Part shown: piece by piece, positions 1 through 5,996 of the stretch
Position numbering within the stretch: position 1 is the stretch's first letter
How the letters are laid out: each line of letters starts with the position of its first letter
NCBI GenBank assembly: GCA_958366985.1
Contig: CATXDC010000020.1
Location: forward strand, 1-34,269
DNA length: 34,269 bases
Direction: 5' to 3'
Source of the DNA: an uncultured Oscillospiraceae bacterium
Lineage (GTDB): Bacteria; Bacillota; Clostridia; Oscillospirales; Acutalibacteraceae
Translations under genes and position numbers: made by a program
The notes under the pieces: model-generated
Databases searched by the model: none
Seen by the model: the letters and a program-made list of their open reading frames with translations, nothing else
Told to the model about the DNA's origin: nothing

Positions 1-2
1 AT

Positions 3-797
3 GACTGGGGCAAACTCATTGAAACAACAGGTAATACAGAGATTGCCAACCTTAATCCAATCCGTTACAGAAGCTATTACTATGATTCGGAGACAGGATT
101 GTACTATGTATCTAGCCGTTATTACGATCCGGAGACTTGTCGGTTTATTAATGCGGATACAATCGCAGATGGCGGTGCAGGAGTACTTGGCAATAATTTG
201 TTTATGTATGCTGCAAACAATCCTGTGAATAATTCTGATCCGTCCGGACATTGGATTATTAAAAATGCAATAAAATGGATTGCAAAGAATGTTGTTAAGC
301 CAGTAGTAAAAAAAGTTCAAAAAACCTTATCTAAGGTAAACGCAACTTATTCTCATGGAATAAATGTAAGTTGGTCTCCAAGTGGTTTTAGTTTTAATTT
401 GCAAGTCGGAGTATCTATTGATACAAAAGGAAATGTCGCAATTCAGGGGAACTTTTCCGGAGGCGTCACTGGGGGATTGCCAGGAGCTTCAATTACTGCA
501 TATCAAACAGTAACAAATGCGCCAAACATCAAGAAATTAGAAGGACCTGGATACCAGATAGGCGGCTCGGCCGGTTTTCCTGTATGTGGAGTCCCTATTG
601 CTGCGGGAGGAGATTTTAATATTATACCTGATACTGAACGGAATAAAACATATTATGGTGCCACGACTAATGTGGGATTTGGAACCCCAGGCGGAGAAAT
701 CCATATCGAATGGGGAGAAACCGCAACGTGGAATCAAACCCAATTTAACGTTTTTGATGTTGCAAAAGGTATATATGTTAAAATAATGGAGTGGTGA
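3..797 (+). CDS. RHS/YD-repeat polymorphic toxin, C-terminal part (5' end outside window)
   Basis: The frame is open from the window edge, so this is the 3' end of a longer gene. Residues 1-75 or so match the end of an RHS core: repeated Tyr-rich strands (YRSYYYDSETGLYYVSSRYYDP), then RFINADT and NNLFMYAANNPVNNSDPSGH. The DPSG motif is the usual boundary where RHS cores are autocleaved to release a C-terminal tip. The tip, about 180 residues after DPSG, starts basic and helical (KWIAKNVVKPVVKKVQKTL) and then becomes a Gly-rich stretch of alternating hydrophobic residues, suggesting a beta-rich domain. I do not recognise a toxin family or catalytic motif. The next gene overlaps the stop codon, as expected for a toxin-immunity pair. 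The same core end is found in two orphan cassettes downstream. The RHS assignment is firm; the tip's activity is unknown. Confidence 0.85.
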   Translation, partial: DWGKLIETTGNTEIANLNPIRYRSYYYDSETGLYYVSSRYYDPETCRFINADTIADGGAGVLGNNLFMYAANNPVNNSDPSGHWIIKNAIKWIAKNVVKPVVKKVQKTLSKVNATYSHGINVSWSPSGFSFNLQVGVSIDTKGNVAIQGNFSGGVTGGLPGASITAYQTVTNAPNIKKLEGPGYQIGGSAGFPVCGVPIAAGGDFNIIPDTERNKTYYGATTNVGFGTPGGEIHIEWGETATWNQTQFNVFDVAKGIYVKIMEW

Positions 798-799
798 AT

Positions 800-1510
800 A
801 TGAGGAAGAAAAGATTCTTTATGTTGTTTTTTGTCGCTTTATTATATGTATGTGGCGGAAGCACGGGTGTTTTGGCTATGAATACAGGCTTTTCAATGCA
901 AACTATGAAGACTGAGGATCAAAAAACTTTTTTATCTAATATTCAATTAGTTAAAGAAGAAAAAGAACCCACTAAAAATAGCATTCTATGCTTTGATGTA
1001 AATGAAGATGGATTAATTGCAATAGGCACAAGTGATTCTTCACGAAAAAGCGTATCAGTATATAATTCAAGTGGGGATTATAAGTATGGTTATAATTTTA
1101 ATTGTAATCAAAGTTTTGGCGTTGAATGGGATGGAAACAATCTAATTATTTATTTTGTAAGAAGTGATGTTGCAGCCTTGGTTGACGAGAATGGTACGAT
1201 TTTGGAACTGCAAGAAATAGAAAATACAACTAATAATAATTCTTACTGGAATCACTCTATTTTTTCAACTCAACGAACGGTTGGCAATTACAAATACATA
1301 ATAAAAAACAATATGGGCTTGTTTAATATTTTTGCATCATCTTATTCGCAACTTATTACTGTGGATGATCAAGGAAATCAAACAATACTTTATGATGTAA
1401 ACAATGCCAAGATGACGAAAACAATTATTATATTTATTACTGTTATTATGTTCGTTGCAATAGTTGTTTCAGTGATTATATTTAAGTTTTTAAAGTTGCG
1501 TAAGAAATGA
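800..1510 (+). CDS. Candidate membrane-anchored immunity protein for RHS tip 1
   Basis: A 236-aa protein, taking the ATG at 800, which has GGAG nine bases upstream. In-frame GTG codons at 791 and 794 overlap the RHS stop and are possible but poorer starts. The N-terminus is a signal peptide or anchor (MRKKRFFMLFFVALLYVCGG). The middle, about 170 residues, is a predicted extracytoplasmic domain. The C-terminus is a clear transmembrane helix (IIIFITVIMFVAIVVSVIIF) followed by a basic stop-transfer tail KFLKLRKK. The immunity role is inferred from position directly after an RHS tip with coupled reading. The topology would place the protective domain outside the membrane, fitting a toxin that acts at the cell surface or wall. 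No family is recognised. Confidence 0.6.
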   Translation: MRKKRFFMLFFVALLYVCGGSTGVLAMNTGFSMQTMKTEDQKTFLSNIQLVKEEKEPTKNSILCFDVNEDGLIAIGTSDSSRKSVSVYNSSGDYKYGYNFNCNQSFGVEWDGNNLIIYFVRSDVAALVDENGTILELQEIENTTNNNSYWNHSIFSTQRTVGNYKYIIKNNMGLFNIFASSYSQLITVDDQGNQTILYDVNNAKMTKTIIIFITVIMFVAIVVSVIIFKFLKLRKK

Positions 1511-1530
1511 TCATGTCTCTCGTTCTTACA

Positions 1531-1828
1531 AGCTATGCTTTTACTGGGGTTCGGGGGAATCCCTGAATTGCGATTGTGGCTACAATCGCATTGCTTGCTA
1601 AGATGATAGACATTAGCAAACCAGAGTGGGAGACCCCATCCGGTGATTGTTGCCATACAACAAATACATAATACCAGCAAGCATCGCCTTTTGGGGACAA
1701 AAGGCAGACTATCAGAATGTAATGATTCTAGAAAGGTTTTTGGAGACTTTTGACAAGTACGGTGGTATCTGAGCAGCTGTTTACTGGCACATATACTATC
1801 TGCAAACATTTTATGTACTTATAAAAGC
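1531..1828 (+). ncRNA. Candidate structured RNA between RHS immunity gene and orphan cassette
   Basis: This non-coding stretch contains a dense set of nested complementary segments. Visible stems are: 1546-1552 with 1557-1563 (7 bp, one G-U); 1569-1577 with 1582-1590 (9 bp, loop GGCT); 1592-1599 with 1676-1683 (8 bp, long-range); 1647-1652 with 1658-1663 (6 bp); 1686-1693 with 1698-1705 (8 bp, loop GGGA, a GNRA tetraloop); 1714-1718 with 1725-1729; 1732-1737 with 1746-1751 (one G-U); 1755-1760 with 1815-1820; and a closing pair 1537-1543 with 1822-1828 (7 bp). The G-U pairs and the GNRA loop favour the plus strand. I see no group II domain V, no group I P7 pair and no tRNA-like end, so the class is unknown. 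It could be a folded mobile-element remnant. Ends are approximate. Confidence 0.45.
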
Positions 1829-1856
1829 TAAGTTTTGCGTTTTAGTTTTTAAGTAA

Positions 1857-1892
1857 AGAAACAGTTGGTGAGAATCCTTGCCGACTGTTTCT
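1857..1892 (+). terminator. Hairpin before orphan RHS cassette 2, terminator-like
   Basis: AGAAACAGTTGG (1857-1868) pairs with CCGACTGTTTCT (1881-1892), 12 bp with one G-T pair and a 12-base loop. There is no good T-run after it (TATTAC), so termination would be weak. It sits where RHS homology begins and may also mark the cassette boundary. Confidence 0.4.
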
Positions 1893-1989
1893 ATTACAAA
1901 AGAGACTTTCAAAAACAGTAAACGGCAAGGTAATCCAGTTCTACTATAACGCAAATGTTCTCTCAGCTCAAAAAAGCGGAAACGATGTA

Positions 1990-2213
1990 ATCTATTTTAT
2001 GTACGATAACAACGCAGATATCTTCGGATTCATCTATAACGGCACAGAATATTTCTATGTAAAGAATGCTCAGAATGATGTTGTAGCTATAACCGACAGC
2101 ACAGGCAAAGTAATAGCAAATTACTATTACGATGACTGGGGCAAACTCATTGAAACAACAGGTAATACAGAGATTGCCAACCTTAACCCAATCCGTTACA
2201 GAAGCTATTACTA
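1990..2213 (+). repeat. RHS-core direct repeat, copy 1
   Basis: Read by eye, these 224 bases appear identical to 3413-3636, while flanking core sequence differs. The first RHS gene carries the same end of the block from position 1, with one difference seen (TAATCC for TAACCC near 52-57). Such identity in otherwise diverged cassettes suggests recent gene conversion or selection for homology that permits tip exchange. Confidence 0.8.
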
Positions 2214-2892
2214 TGATAGCGAAACCGGGTGGTATTATCTCAACACACGTTATTATGCTCCTGAGATGAGCAGGTTCTTGAATGCGGATAGTGTAGCAGG
2301 CGTTAATCAGGATATAAACGCTTATAACATCTTTGCTTATTGTTCAAATAATCCAATTAACTGTTTTGATGATAATGGACAGGGTAAAGTTTTTAACTGG
2401 ATTAAGCAAAAATATAATAATGCTGTTTCTTGGATAAAATCCACCTCTTTTGTGAAAGCCATATCTGCCATTGGAAAATCATCAGCAGTTACAGCCGGTG
2501 ATGCAATAGCTGATAATAAAATTCAAAACACATATGAACCAATGAAAGAGGTTGTGTATAAAATACCCAAAGGACCATCTGTCTCAAAATTTGTTCCCAA
2601 AAATCCGTCGTTGTCACGTTTGAAAGCTTTTTCAAAGACAGTAGGTGTTGTTTCAGCTGTATCTGTAGGGGTCGATATCGTAAATAATTTTATAACGTAT
2701 GGAAATTCTTTTGAAAACTTTACTAAAGCAAATTTAATAACAATTGGTATGGCTGGTGTTGGAGTTTTGGCTGGAGTTATGCTGTCGGCTTGCAATATGC
2801 CGGTTGTGATGGTGATTGGAGTTAGCGTTGGTGTAGGGGTTGGTCTTTCTTACATCGAAGATGGCCTAAAAGAAGAATGGATAGGATATTAA
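1999..2892 (+). CDS. Orphan RHS-core/C-terminal tip cassette 2 (probable membrane-active toxin tip, no own start)
   Basis: The first ATG in frame is at 1999, but RHS-core coding continues upstream in the same frame to about 1903 (RLSKTVNGKVIQFYYNANV...), with an in-frame stop at 1843. No ribosome site precedes either point. It therefore looks like a 5'-truncated orphan cassette rather than a normal gene. The core ends with RFLNADSVAG and AYCSNNPINCFDDNG, in which the usual DPxG boundary has become DDNG. The tip of about 170 residues has a basic/amphipathic half followed by a long hydrophobic Gly/Val/Ala-rich stretch (LITIGMAGVGVLAGVMLSAC, then VVMVIGVSVGVGVGLSYI), like the hydrophobic hairpin of pore-forming colicin-type toxins. 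The next gene encodes a small three-helix membrane protein, which fits a membrane-acting toxin. Function is inferred; expression may require recombination into the full-length RHS gene. Confidence 0.65.
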   Translation: MYDNNADIFGFIYNGTEYFYVKNAQNDVVAITDSTGKVIANYYYDDWGKLIETTGNTEIANLNPIRYRSYYYDSETGWYYLNTRYYAPEMSRFLNADSVAGVNQDINAYNIFAYCSNNPINCFDDNGQGKVFNWIKQKYNNAVSWIKSTSFVKAISAIGKSSAVTAGDAIADNKIQNTYEPMKEVVYKIPKGPSVSKFVPKNPSLSRLKAFSKTVGVVSAVSVGVDIVNNFITYGNSFENFTKANLITIGMAGVGVLAGVMLSACNMPVVMVIGVSVGVGVGLSYIEDGLKEEWIGY

Positions 2893-2909
2893 AAGTTAGG
2901 AGTTAATTT

Positions 2910-3209
2910 ATGTTTCACATAATCAATTCAATGAGTTTAGCTGAGTATGTTATTTTTTTGATTGCGGCAATTGTTTTATGCATTGTAGGATTATTCATAT
3001 TAAAAGAATCGCAAAAAACGTGGAAATGGGGATACTACATTTGCATAATTACATTTTGTTTTTACATAGCACAGCGAGTAGTATCTGAATATATGCCCGG
3101 TACTACTTTAGATGAAATTTGTCACATATTAATGTTTGCAAGTGTGCCGGTTTTTGTTGTTTCTATAATGATAGTAGGATATTTTGCAAACAAAAATCAA
3201 AGTAAATAA
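2910..3209 (+). CDS. Candidate membrane immunity protein for RHS tip 2
   Basis: A 99-aa protein starting at ATG 2910 with AGGAG about seven bases upstream, 17 bases after the orphan RHS stop. It is nearly all membrane: helix 1 (YVIFLIAAIVLCIVGLFIL), helix 2 (WGYYICIITFCFYIAQRVV) and helix 3 (HILMFASVPVFVVSIMIVGY), with a short charged tail ending NKNQSK. Small multi-helix membrane proteins beside pore-forming toxins usually act as immunity proteins that block the pore in the membrane, as with the colicin A and E1 types. That role is inferred here from position and from the hydrophobic tip next door; the sequence belongs to no family I recognise. Confidence 0.6.
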   Translation: MFHIINSMSLAEYVIFLIAAIVLCIVGLFILKESQKTWKWGYYICIITFCFYIAQRVVSEYMPGTTLDEICHILMFASVPVFVVSIMIVGYFANKNQSK

Positions 3210-3278
3210 TATGTAATTGCAACTCGTTGTGTTTAACAGCGTGTGACTAATTTAAGGGCAGGTGAAAGCCTGCCCTTT
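3191..3278 (+). repeat. Cassette tail repeat, copy 1
   Basis: The 3' end of the immunity-2 gene plus its terminator (ACAAAAATCAAAG..AAATAATATGT, then GTGTGACT, then the AGGGCAGGTGAAAGCCTGCC hairpin) is repeated with changes at 4888-4981, after cassette 3. The two copies mark the downstream ends of neighbouring toxin-immunity modules. Confidence 0.7.
3254..3277 (+). terminator. Terminator after cassette 2
   Basis: AAGGGCAGG and CCTGCCCTT form a perfect 9-bp stem with loop TGAAAG. Only a short T-rich trail follows (TTTAGTATC), so the terminator is moderate. A near copy ends cassette 3. Confidence 0.65.
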
Positions 3279-3412
3279 AGTATCTCGATAACAATATTTC
3301 TTTCGCCTATAACGGAGACGGGCAGAGAGTTTCAAAGACTGTAAACGGAACAACAACGGAGTATTTCTATAACGGTGGTATCCTTGCGGGTCAAAAAAAC
3401 GGAAACGAAGTT

Positions 3413-3636
3413 ATCTATTTTATGTACGATAACAACGCAGATATCTTCGGATTCATCTATAACGGCACAGAATATTTCTATGTAAAGAATGCTCAGAATG
3501 ATGTTGTAGCTATAACCGACAGCACAGGCAAAGTAATAGCAAATTACTATTACGATGACTGGGGCAAACTCATTGAAACAACAGGTAATACAGAGATTGC
3601 CAACCTTAACCCAATCCGTTACAGAAGCTATTACTA
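3413..3636 (+). repeat. RHS-core direct repeat, copy 2
   Basis: Appears identical to 1990-2213 over 224 bases. Divergence begins at the third base of a Tyr codon (TAT against TAC) just before the DSETG/DGETG segment. It provides homology for exchange among the three RHS cassettes. Confidence 0.8.
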
Positions 3637-4255
3637 CGATGGTGAGACTGGGTGGTATTATCTCAACACCAGATACTATGCCCCAGAGATGAGCAGGTTT
3701 TTGAATGCGGATGGTTATGTGCAAACAGGGCAAGGCATGCTGGACAAAAATATGTTTGTATATTGTTTGAATAATCCGGTTAATAATTTGGATTCAAACG
3801 GTGAATTATGTATTGCCGCAATTGTCGTAGGTGTTGGAGCTTTGGCGTTTGGAATGGCATTTTTGTTTTCATCTGACGGACATCGCACTGTAGAACATGA
3901 AAATGCATCAAATGAGAATAATATAATTTTTTCAGCAGAACATAGAAAAAAAGGCACTACTAATCCTGCAAATAGAGCTAAACACGAAAAAGGACAAGCT
4001 AGAAAACAAAGAGACCAAATAGGAGAAAAAGGTGATGCAAGACGTAAACCTAATCCAAATAAAAGAAGACCCTCTAACTTTATTTCACCTGAAATAAAAC
4101 AACGTCTTATTTATTCTGCTGCTTTTGTTGCGACTTCCGCTGTTTGTATATATATAATAGCAAATGATACAACAGTAGTTGGTGCAGTGGATGATGCGTT
4201 ATTGGGTGTACTTGGACCTATTGTATGGGAAAACTTTAGAAAAGTAATTGCTTAA
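3422..4255 (+). CDS. Orphan RHS-core/C-terminal tip cassette 3 (basic tip between hydrophobic segments)
   Basis: RHS-core coding in this frame starts upstream of the ATG, at about 3283 (LDNNISFAYNGDGQRVSKTV), directly after the cassette 2 terminator, with no start codon or ribosome site. It is a second orphan cassette. The core ends with RFLNADGYVQ and YCLNNPVNNLDSNGE; the DPxG boundary has become DSNG. The tip, about 150 residues, has a hydrophobic helix (LCIAAIVVGVGALAFGMAFLF), a highly basic Lys/Arg/Gly stretch (HEKGQARKQRDQIGEKGDAR and a following PNPNKRRP), a second hydrophobic helix (IYSAAFVATSAVCIYII) and a short tail. The basic region suggests nucleic-acid contact or a membrane-surface role, but no catalytic motif is certain. 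The candidate immunity gene follows at once. Confidence 0.65.
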   Translation: MYDNNADIFGFIYNGTEYFYVKNAQNDVVAITDSTGKVIANYYYDDWGKLIETTGNTEIANLNPIRYRSYYYDGETGWYYLNTRYYAPEMSRFLNADGYVQTGQGMLDKNMFVYCLNNPVNNLDSNGELCIAAIVVGVGALAFGMAFLFSSDGHRTVEHENASNENNIIFSAEHRKKGTTNPANRAKHEKGQARKQRDQIGEKGDARRKPNPNKRRPSNFISPEIKQRLIYSAAFVATSAVCIYIIANDTTVVGAVDDALLGVLGPIVWENFRKVIA

Positions 4256-4268
4256 TATGGAGGTAAAT

Positions 4269-4811
4269 ATGAAAAGAATATTGGAAGAACTTAAAGAAAA
4301 TCAAAAATTATGTTCTTTGTACATTAACTTTCAAGATACTTCAAAATTTGTTTTTGGAAAAATTTTGAAAATAGATGAAATGCATATCATATTTTTTTCG
4401 TTTTCACCTGATGGTGAATATGATGGATTGTTGTTGATTAAAATTGACAATATTCTACGGGTTGAATATGATGATCTCTATACTGCTCGTATGAACAGAT
4501 TAATTAATGACAAAAACTTTTTATGTAAATTTGATATAGATTCAATAGAGAATAATAATCTTATAGAGTTACTGTTAAATTTGTTATTGAAAGAAAAGAT
4601 TATTATTTCAATTGAACTATTAGATAGCGGAACATATGATATAATAGGATTTGTTGAAGAAATAAATGAAAATACATGTAAAATAAGTCAAGTGAATGAC
4701 GACGGACAAGACGATGGGGTTACATATATTCGCATTAATGACATAACTCAAATTTCTGCCGACTCTTTAGATGAGCGTAGAATTTTAAGGTTGTTGGATT
4801 TCAAAATATAA
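4269..4811 (+). CDS. Candidate cytoplasmic immunity protein for RHS tip 3, internally duplicated
   Basis: A 180-aa, acidic, soluble-looking protein. The start is set at ATG 4269, preceded by GGAGG at the proper distance; an upstream TTG in the track frame is not needed. It has no signal peptide or membrane helix. Two halves resemble each other: FGKILKIDEMHIIFF..PDGEYDG..LIKIDNILRVE..LYTARMNRL and IGFVEEINENTCKIS..DDGQDDG..YIRINDITQIS..LDERRILRL. Each reads as a small beta-barrel unit of the kind seen in Sm/SH3-like folds followed by a helix. The fold guess is inference. Acidic proteins often neutralise basic toxin tips, and tip 3 is strongly basic. Gene order supports an immunity role; no named family is recognised. 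Confidence 0.6.
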   Translation: MKRILEELKENQKLCSLYINFQDTSKFVFGKILKIDEMHIIFFSFSPDGEYDGLLLIKIDNILRVEYDDLYTARMNRLINDKNFLCKFDIDSIENNNLIELLLNLLLKEKIIISIELLDSGTYDIIGFVEEINENTCKISQVNDDGQDDGVTYIRINDITQISADSLDERRILRLLDFKI

Positions 4812-4887
4812 TAACAAGCTCAAATAAGTGTTTATATTCTGGGTAAAAACTATTTGTTATTATAATTATGATAGCGTATTTATAAAA

Positions 4888-4981
4888 CAAAAATCAAAGG
4901 AAATAATATGTGACCGTAAGCAGTTTTGTTTAATGTAGTGTGACTACTTAATTAAAGGGCAGGTGAAAGCCTGCCCTTTAG
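4888..4981 (+). repeat. Cassette tail repeat, copy 2, with relic of an immunity gene end
   Basis: Matches 3191-3278 with scattered changes. Similarity extends a little upstream (ATTATGATAGCG..TATTTATAAAAC against ATAATGATAGTAGGATATTTTGCAAAC near 3170), which is the coding end of immunity 2. A former immunity-2-like gene end therefore remains here as non-coding DNA. Confidence 0.6.
4954..4979 (+). terminator. Terminator ending the RHS array
   Basis: AAAGGGCAGG pairs with CCTGCCCTTT, a perfect 10-bp stem with loop TGAAAG. It is followed by AGTTTTTTG, a good T-run, so it is a convincing intrinsic terminator for the third cassette. Confidence 0.8.
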
Positions 4982-4998
4982 TTTTTTGTATAACTAAA

Positions 4999-5031
4999 AA
5001 CAGCGCCGTACGAATAAAGTACGACGCTGTT
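4999..5031 (-). terminator. Terminator for the spoIIID remnant (minus strand)
   Basis: AACAGCGCCGTAC and GTACGACGCTGTT form a 13-bp stem with one mismatch or G-U pair. Read on the minus strand it is followed by TTTTAG, a fair T-run. It may also stop readthrough from the plus strand (ACTTTTTC follows). Confidence 0.65.
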
Positions 5032-5037
5032 ACTTTT

Positions 5038-5195
5038 TCATTTAATACTCCAAATTAAACGTTCTATTTTATTACATCCATATGTACCGTAGATTTGCTT
5101 ACTCCAAATTTCTTTGCTGCTGAGCGCACCGTAGCTTCGTTTTCTATTATATATTCTCCCAGCAGAACGGCTCTTTCTTCAACAATGCCTTTCAA
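5038..5195 (-). pseudogene. spoIIID: Truncated and frameshifted spoIIID (sporulation regulator) remnant
   Basis: From a TTG at 5195, with AAGGAGG seven bases upstream, the minus strand reads KGIVEERAVLLGEYIIENEA and continues TVRSAAKKFGVSKSTVHMDVIK before TAG at 5064-5066. This matches the helix-turn-helix half of SpoIIID, a mother-cell transcription regulator of about 80-95 residues (family pattern IxERxxxIxxYIxExxxTVRxxAKxFGVSKSTVHKD). Right after the stop the next frame reads ERLIWSIK, matching the family's following TERLxxIN, so a short insertion has shifted the frame. Another stop comes at 5038-5040 and the C-terminal half is absent. The DNA-binding half is well preserved, so the loss may be recent. 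It is most likely non-functional, although a 43-aa HTH peptide could be made. Confidence 0.75.
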
Positions 5196-5370
5196 AACAG
5201 ACCCTCCTTATTTGCCTCAAAGGGCGACGTTCCACTAATTTATATGTGTGGAGCGGAAGGGTTATACATTAAATGAACGTGTTCGCAAAATACAAATTAA
5301 CTGATAATGTGATGTAATAAGAGTACATAAAAATAAAATATATGTAATAAATGATAAAAATTAATAAATT

Positions 5371-5387
5371 TGCGACATTATGTCACA
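5371..5387. promoter_or_regulatory. Operator-like palindrome upstream of a broken gene
   Basis: TGCGACATTATGTCACA is a 17-base palindrome with one mismatch in the arms around a central T. A possible -10 (TTATACT, near 5407) lies just downstream. It may be the control site of the decayed gene that follows. The regulator is unknown. Confidence 0.35.
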
Positions 5388-5469
5388 AAAGCTATTTTTA
5401 AATCGTTATACTAAATGAGAGCAGAAAAAATGCTGTAATAATCCAATATTTGAGAAAGGATAAAAGAAA

Positions 5470-5713
5470 GGTACAGTGTGGATTATTGGGCAGAAAGTGC
5501 TTTCAGATAATATTGCCTTTGATGTAAATTACAATAAATGCTGTAAGTAAGGTCAGGACTGCGGTTTGTTTCTACAATGGCGATGTTTAAAAGTATTTAA
5601 CTGATGCGGTATTCATCAATTCAAAGGAGAAAACAACATTACAACAGTTCTCTATCATAAATGATGAGTCAGCAGTAAAAAGAGGATATTCTTCAGATGG
5701 TGTGAGCTTATAG
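5470..5713 (+). pseudogene. Decayed coding sequence, unrecognised
   Basis: Two frames join into one broken reading. From 5470 the frame reads TVWIIGQKVLSDNIAFDVNY and so on to TAA at 5548. From 5549, shifted by one, it reads KVRTAVCFYNGDV, stop at 5588, then KYLTDAVFINSKEKTTLQQF and SIINDESAVKRGYSSDGVSL to TAG at 5711. The mixed polar/hydrophobic pattern resembles a secreted beta-rich protein, but no family can be named. Between 5195 and 5470 nothing else coding is seen; the DNA is AT-rich with only the palindrome at 5371. Confidence 0.3.
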
Positions 5714-5792
5714 TTCACGCCTTTTGTTTTGTACTAATCCGGTAATGATTATAATAAAATCAATAAAATTTTTCTTATTTTGGATGCAATTG

Positions 5793-5821
5793 TTGACATA
5801 AAGGAAAAAACAGGATAAAAT
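5793..5821 (+). promoter_or_regulatory. thiC promoter
   Basis: TTGACA at 5793-5798, a 17-base spacer, then TAAAAT at 5816-5821. This is a near-consensus housekeeping promoter placed about 20 bases ahead of the TPP riboswitch. Confidence 0.75.
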
Positions 5822-5842
5822 TACAAAAAAGGATATTGTTTG

Positions 5843-5916
5843 CGGGGGGACTCTTAGGAGTTGAGAAGGTTAAAACCTGACCCTTTGAACCTGTTAGTTA
5901 ATACTGGCGTAGGGAG
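5843..5916 (+). ncRNA. TPP riboswitch (THI element) of thiC
   Basis: The aptamer shows the conserved TPP-riboswitch blocks in order: GGGG, a short hairpin ACTC-TTAG-GAGT, TGAGA, then ACCCTTTGAACCTG, then TTAATACTGGCGTAGGGA. Thiamine diphosphate binding should close the P1 region and let the downstream terminator form, lowering thiC expression when thiamine is plentiful. That regulatory sense is known for the class and fits the terminator directly after the aptamer. Confidence 0.93.
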
Positions 5917-5928
5917 CAGCTTTTTAGT

Positions 5929-5957
5929 ACGGCACCTGTCAGGTGTCGTTTTTCTTT
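5929..5957 (+). terminator. Riboswitch-controlled terminator ahead of thiC
   Basis: ACGGCACCT and AGGTGTCGT form a 9-bp stem with one G-U pair and loop GTC, followed by TTTTTCTTTT. Its place between the aptamer and the thiC start makes it the expression platform of the TPP riboswitch. Confidence 0.8.
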
Positions 5958-5996
5958 TGCCGCAAAAAGCGATATCCGAAAGAAAGGAAAAGAGAT

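Noticed and set aside
1..228. Open frame starting at position 1 in the first reading frame
   Set aside because: It is a shadow of the RHS coding frame (frame 3), which matches the other two core copies.
1390..1809. Minus-strand open frame of 139 codons across the structured RNA region
   Set aside because: It runs through the palindromic stems and the end of the immunity gene, has no ribosome site, and its translation has no protein-like pattern.
1531..1828. Group I or group II intron, tmRNA or RNase P RNA
   Set aside because: No domain V, no P7 pairing with a downstream TAGTC-type strand, no tRNA-like ends and no RNase P core motifs could be found by eye, so only a generic structured RNA is claimed.
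4999..5031. Inverted repeat as a transposon end
   Set aside because: Its stem, T-run and position just after the spoIIID remnant fit a terminator better, and no partner copy or transposase is present.
5371..5387. CRP-type binding site
   Set aside because: The half-sites TGCGA and TCACA are separated by seven bases, not six, and CRP-like control is not indicated by any neighbour.
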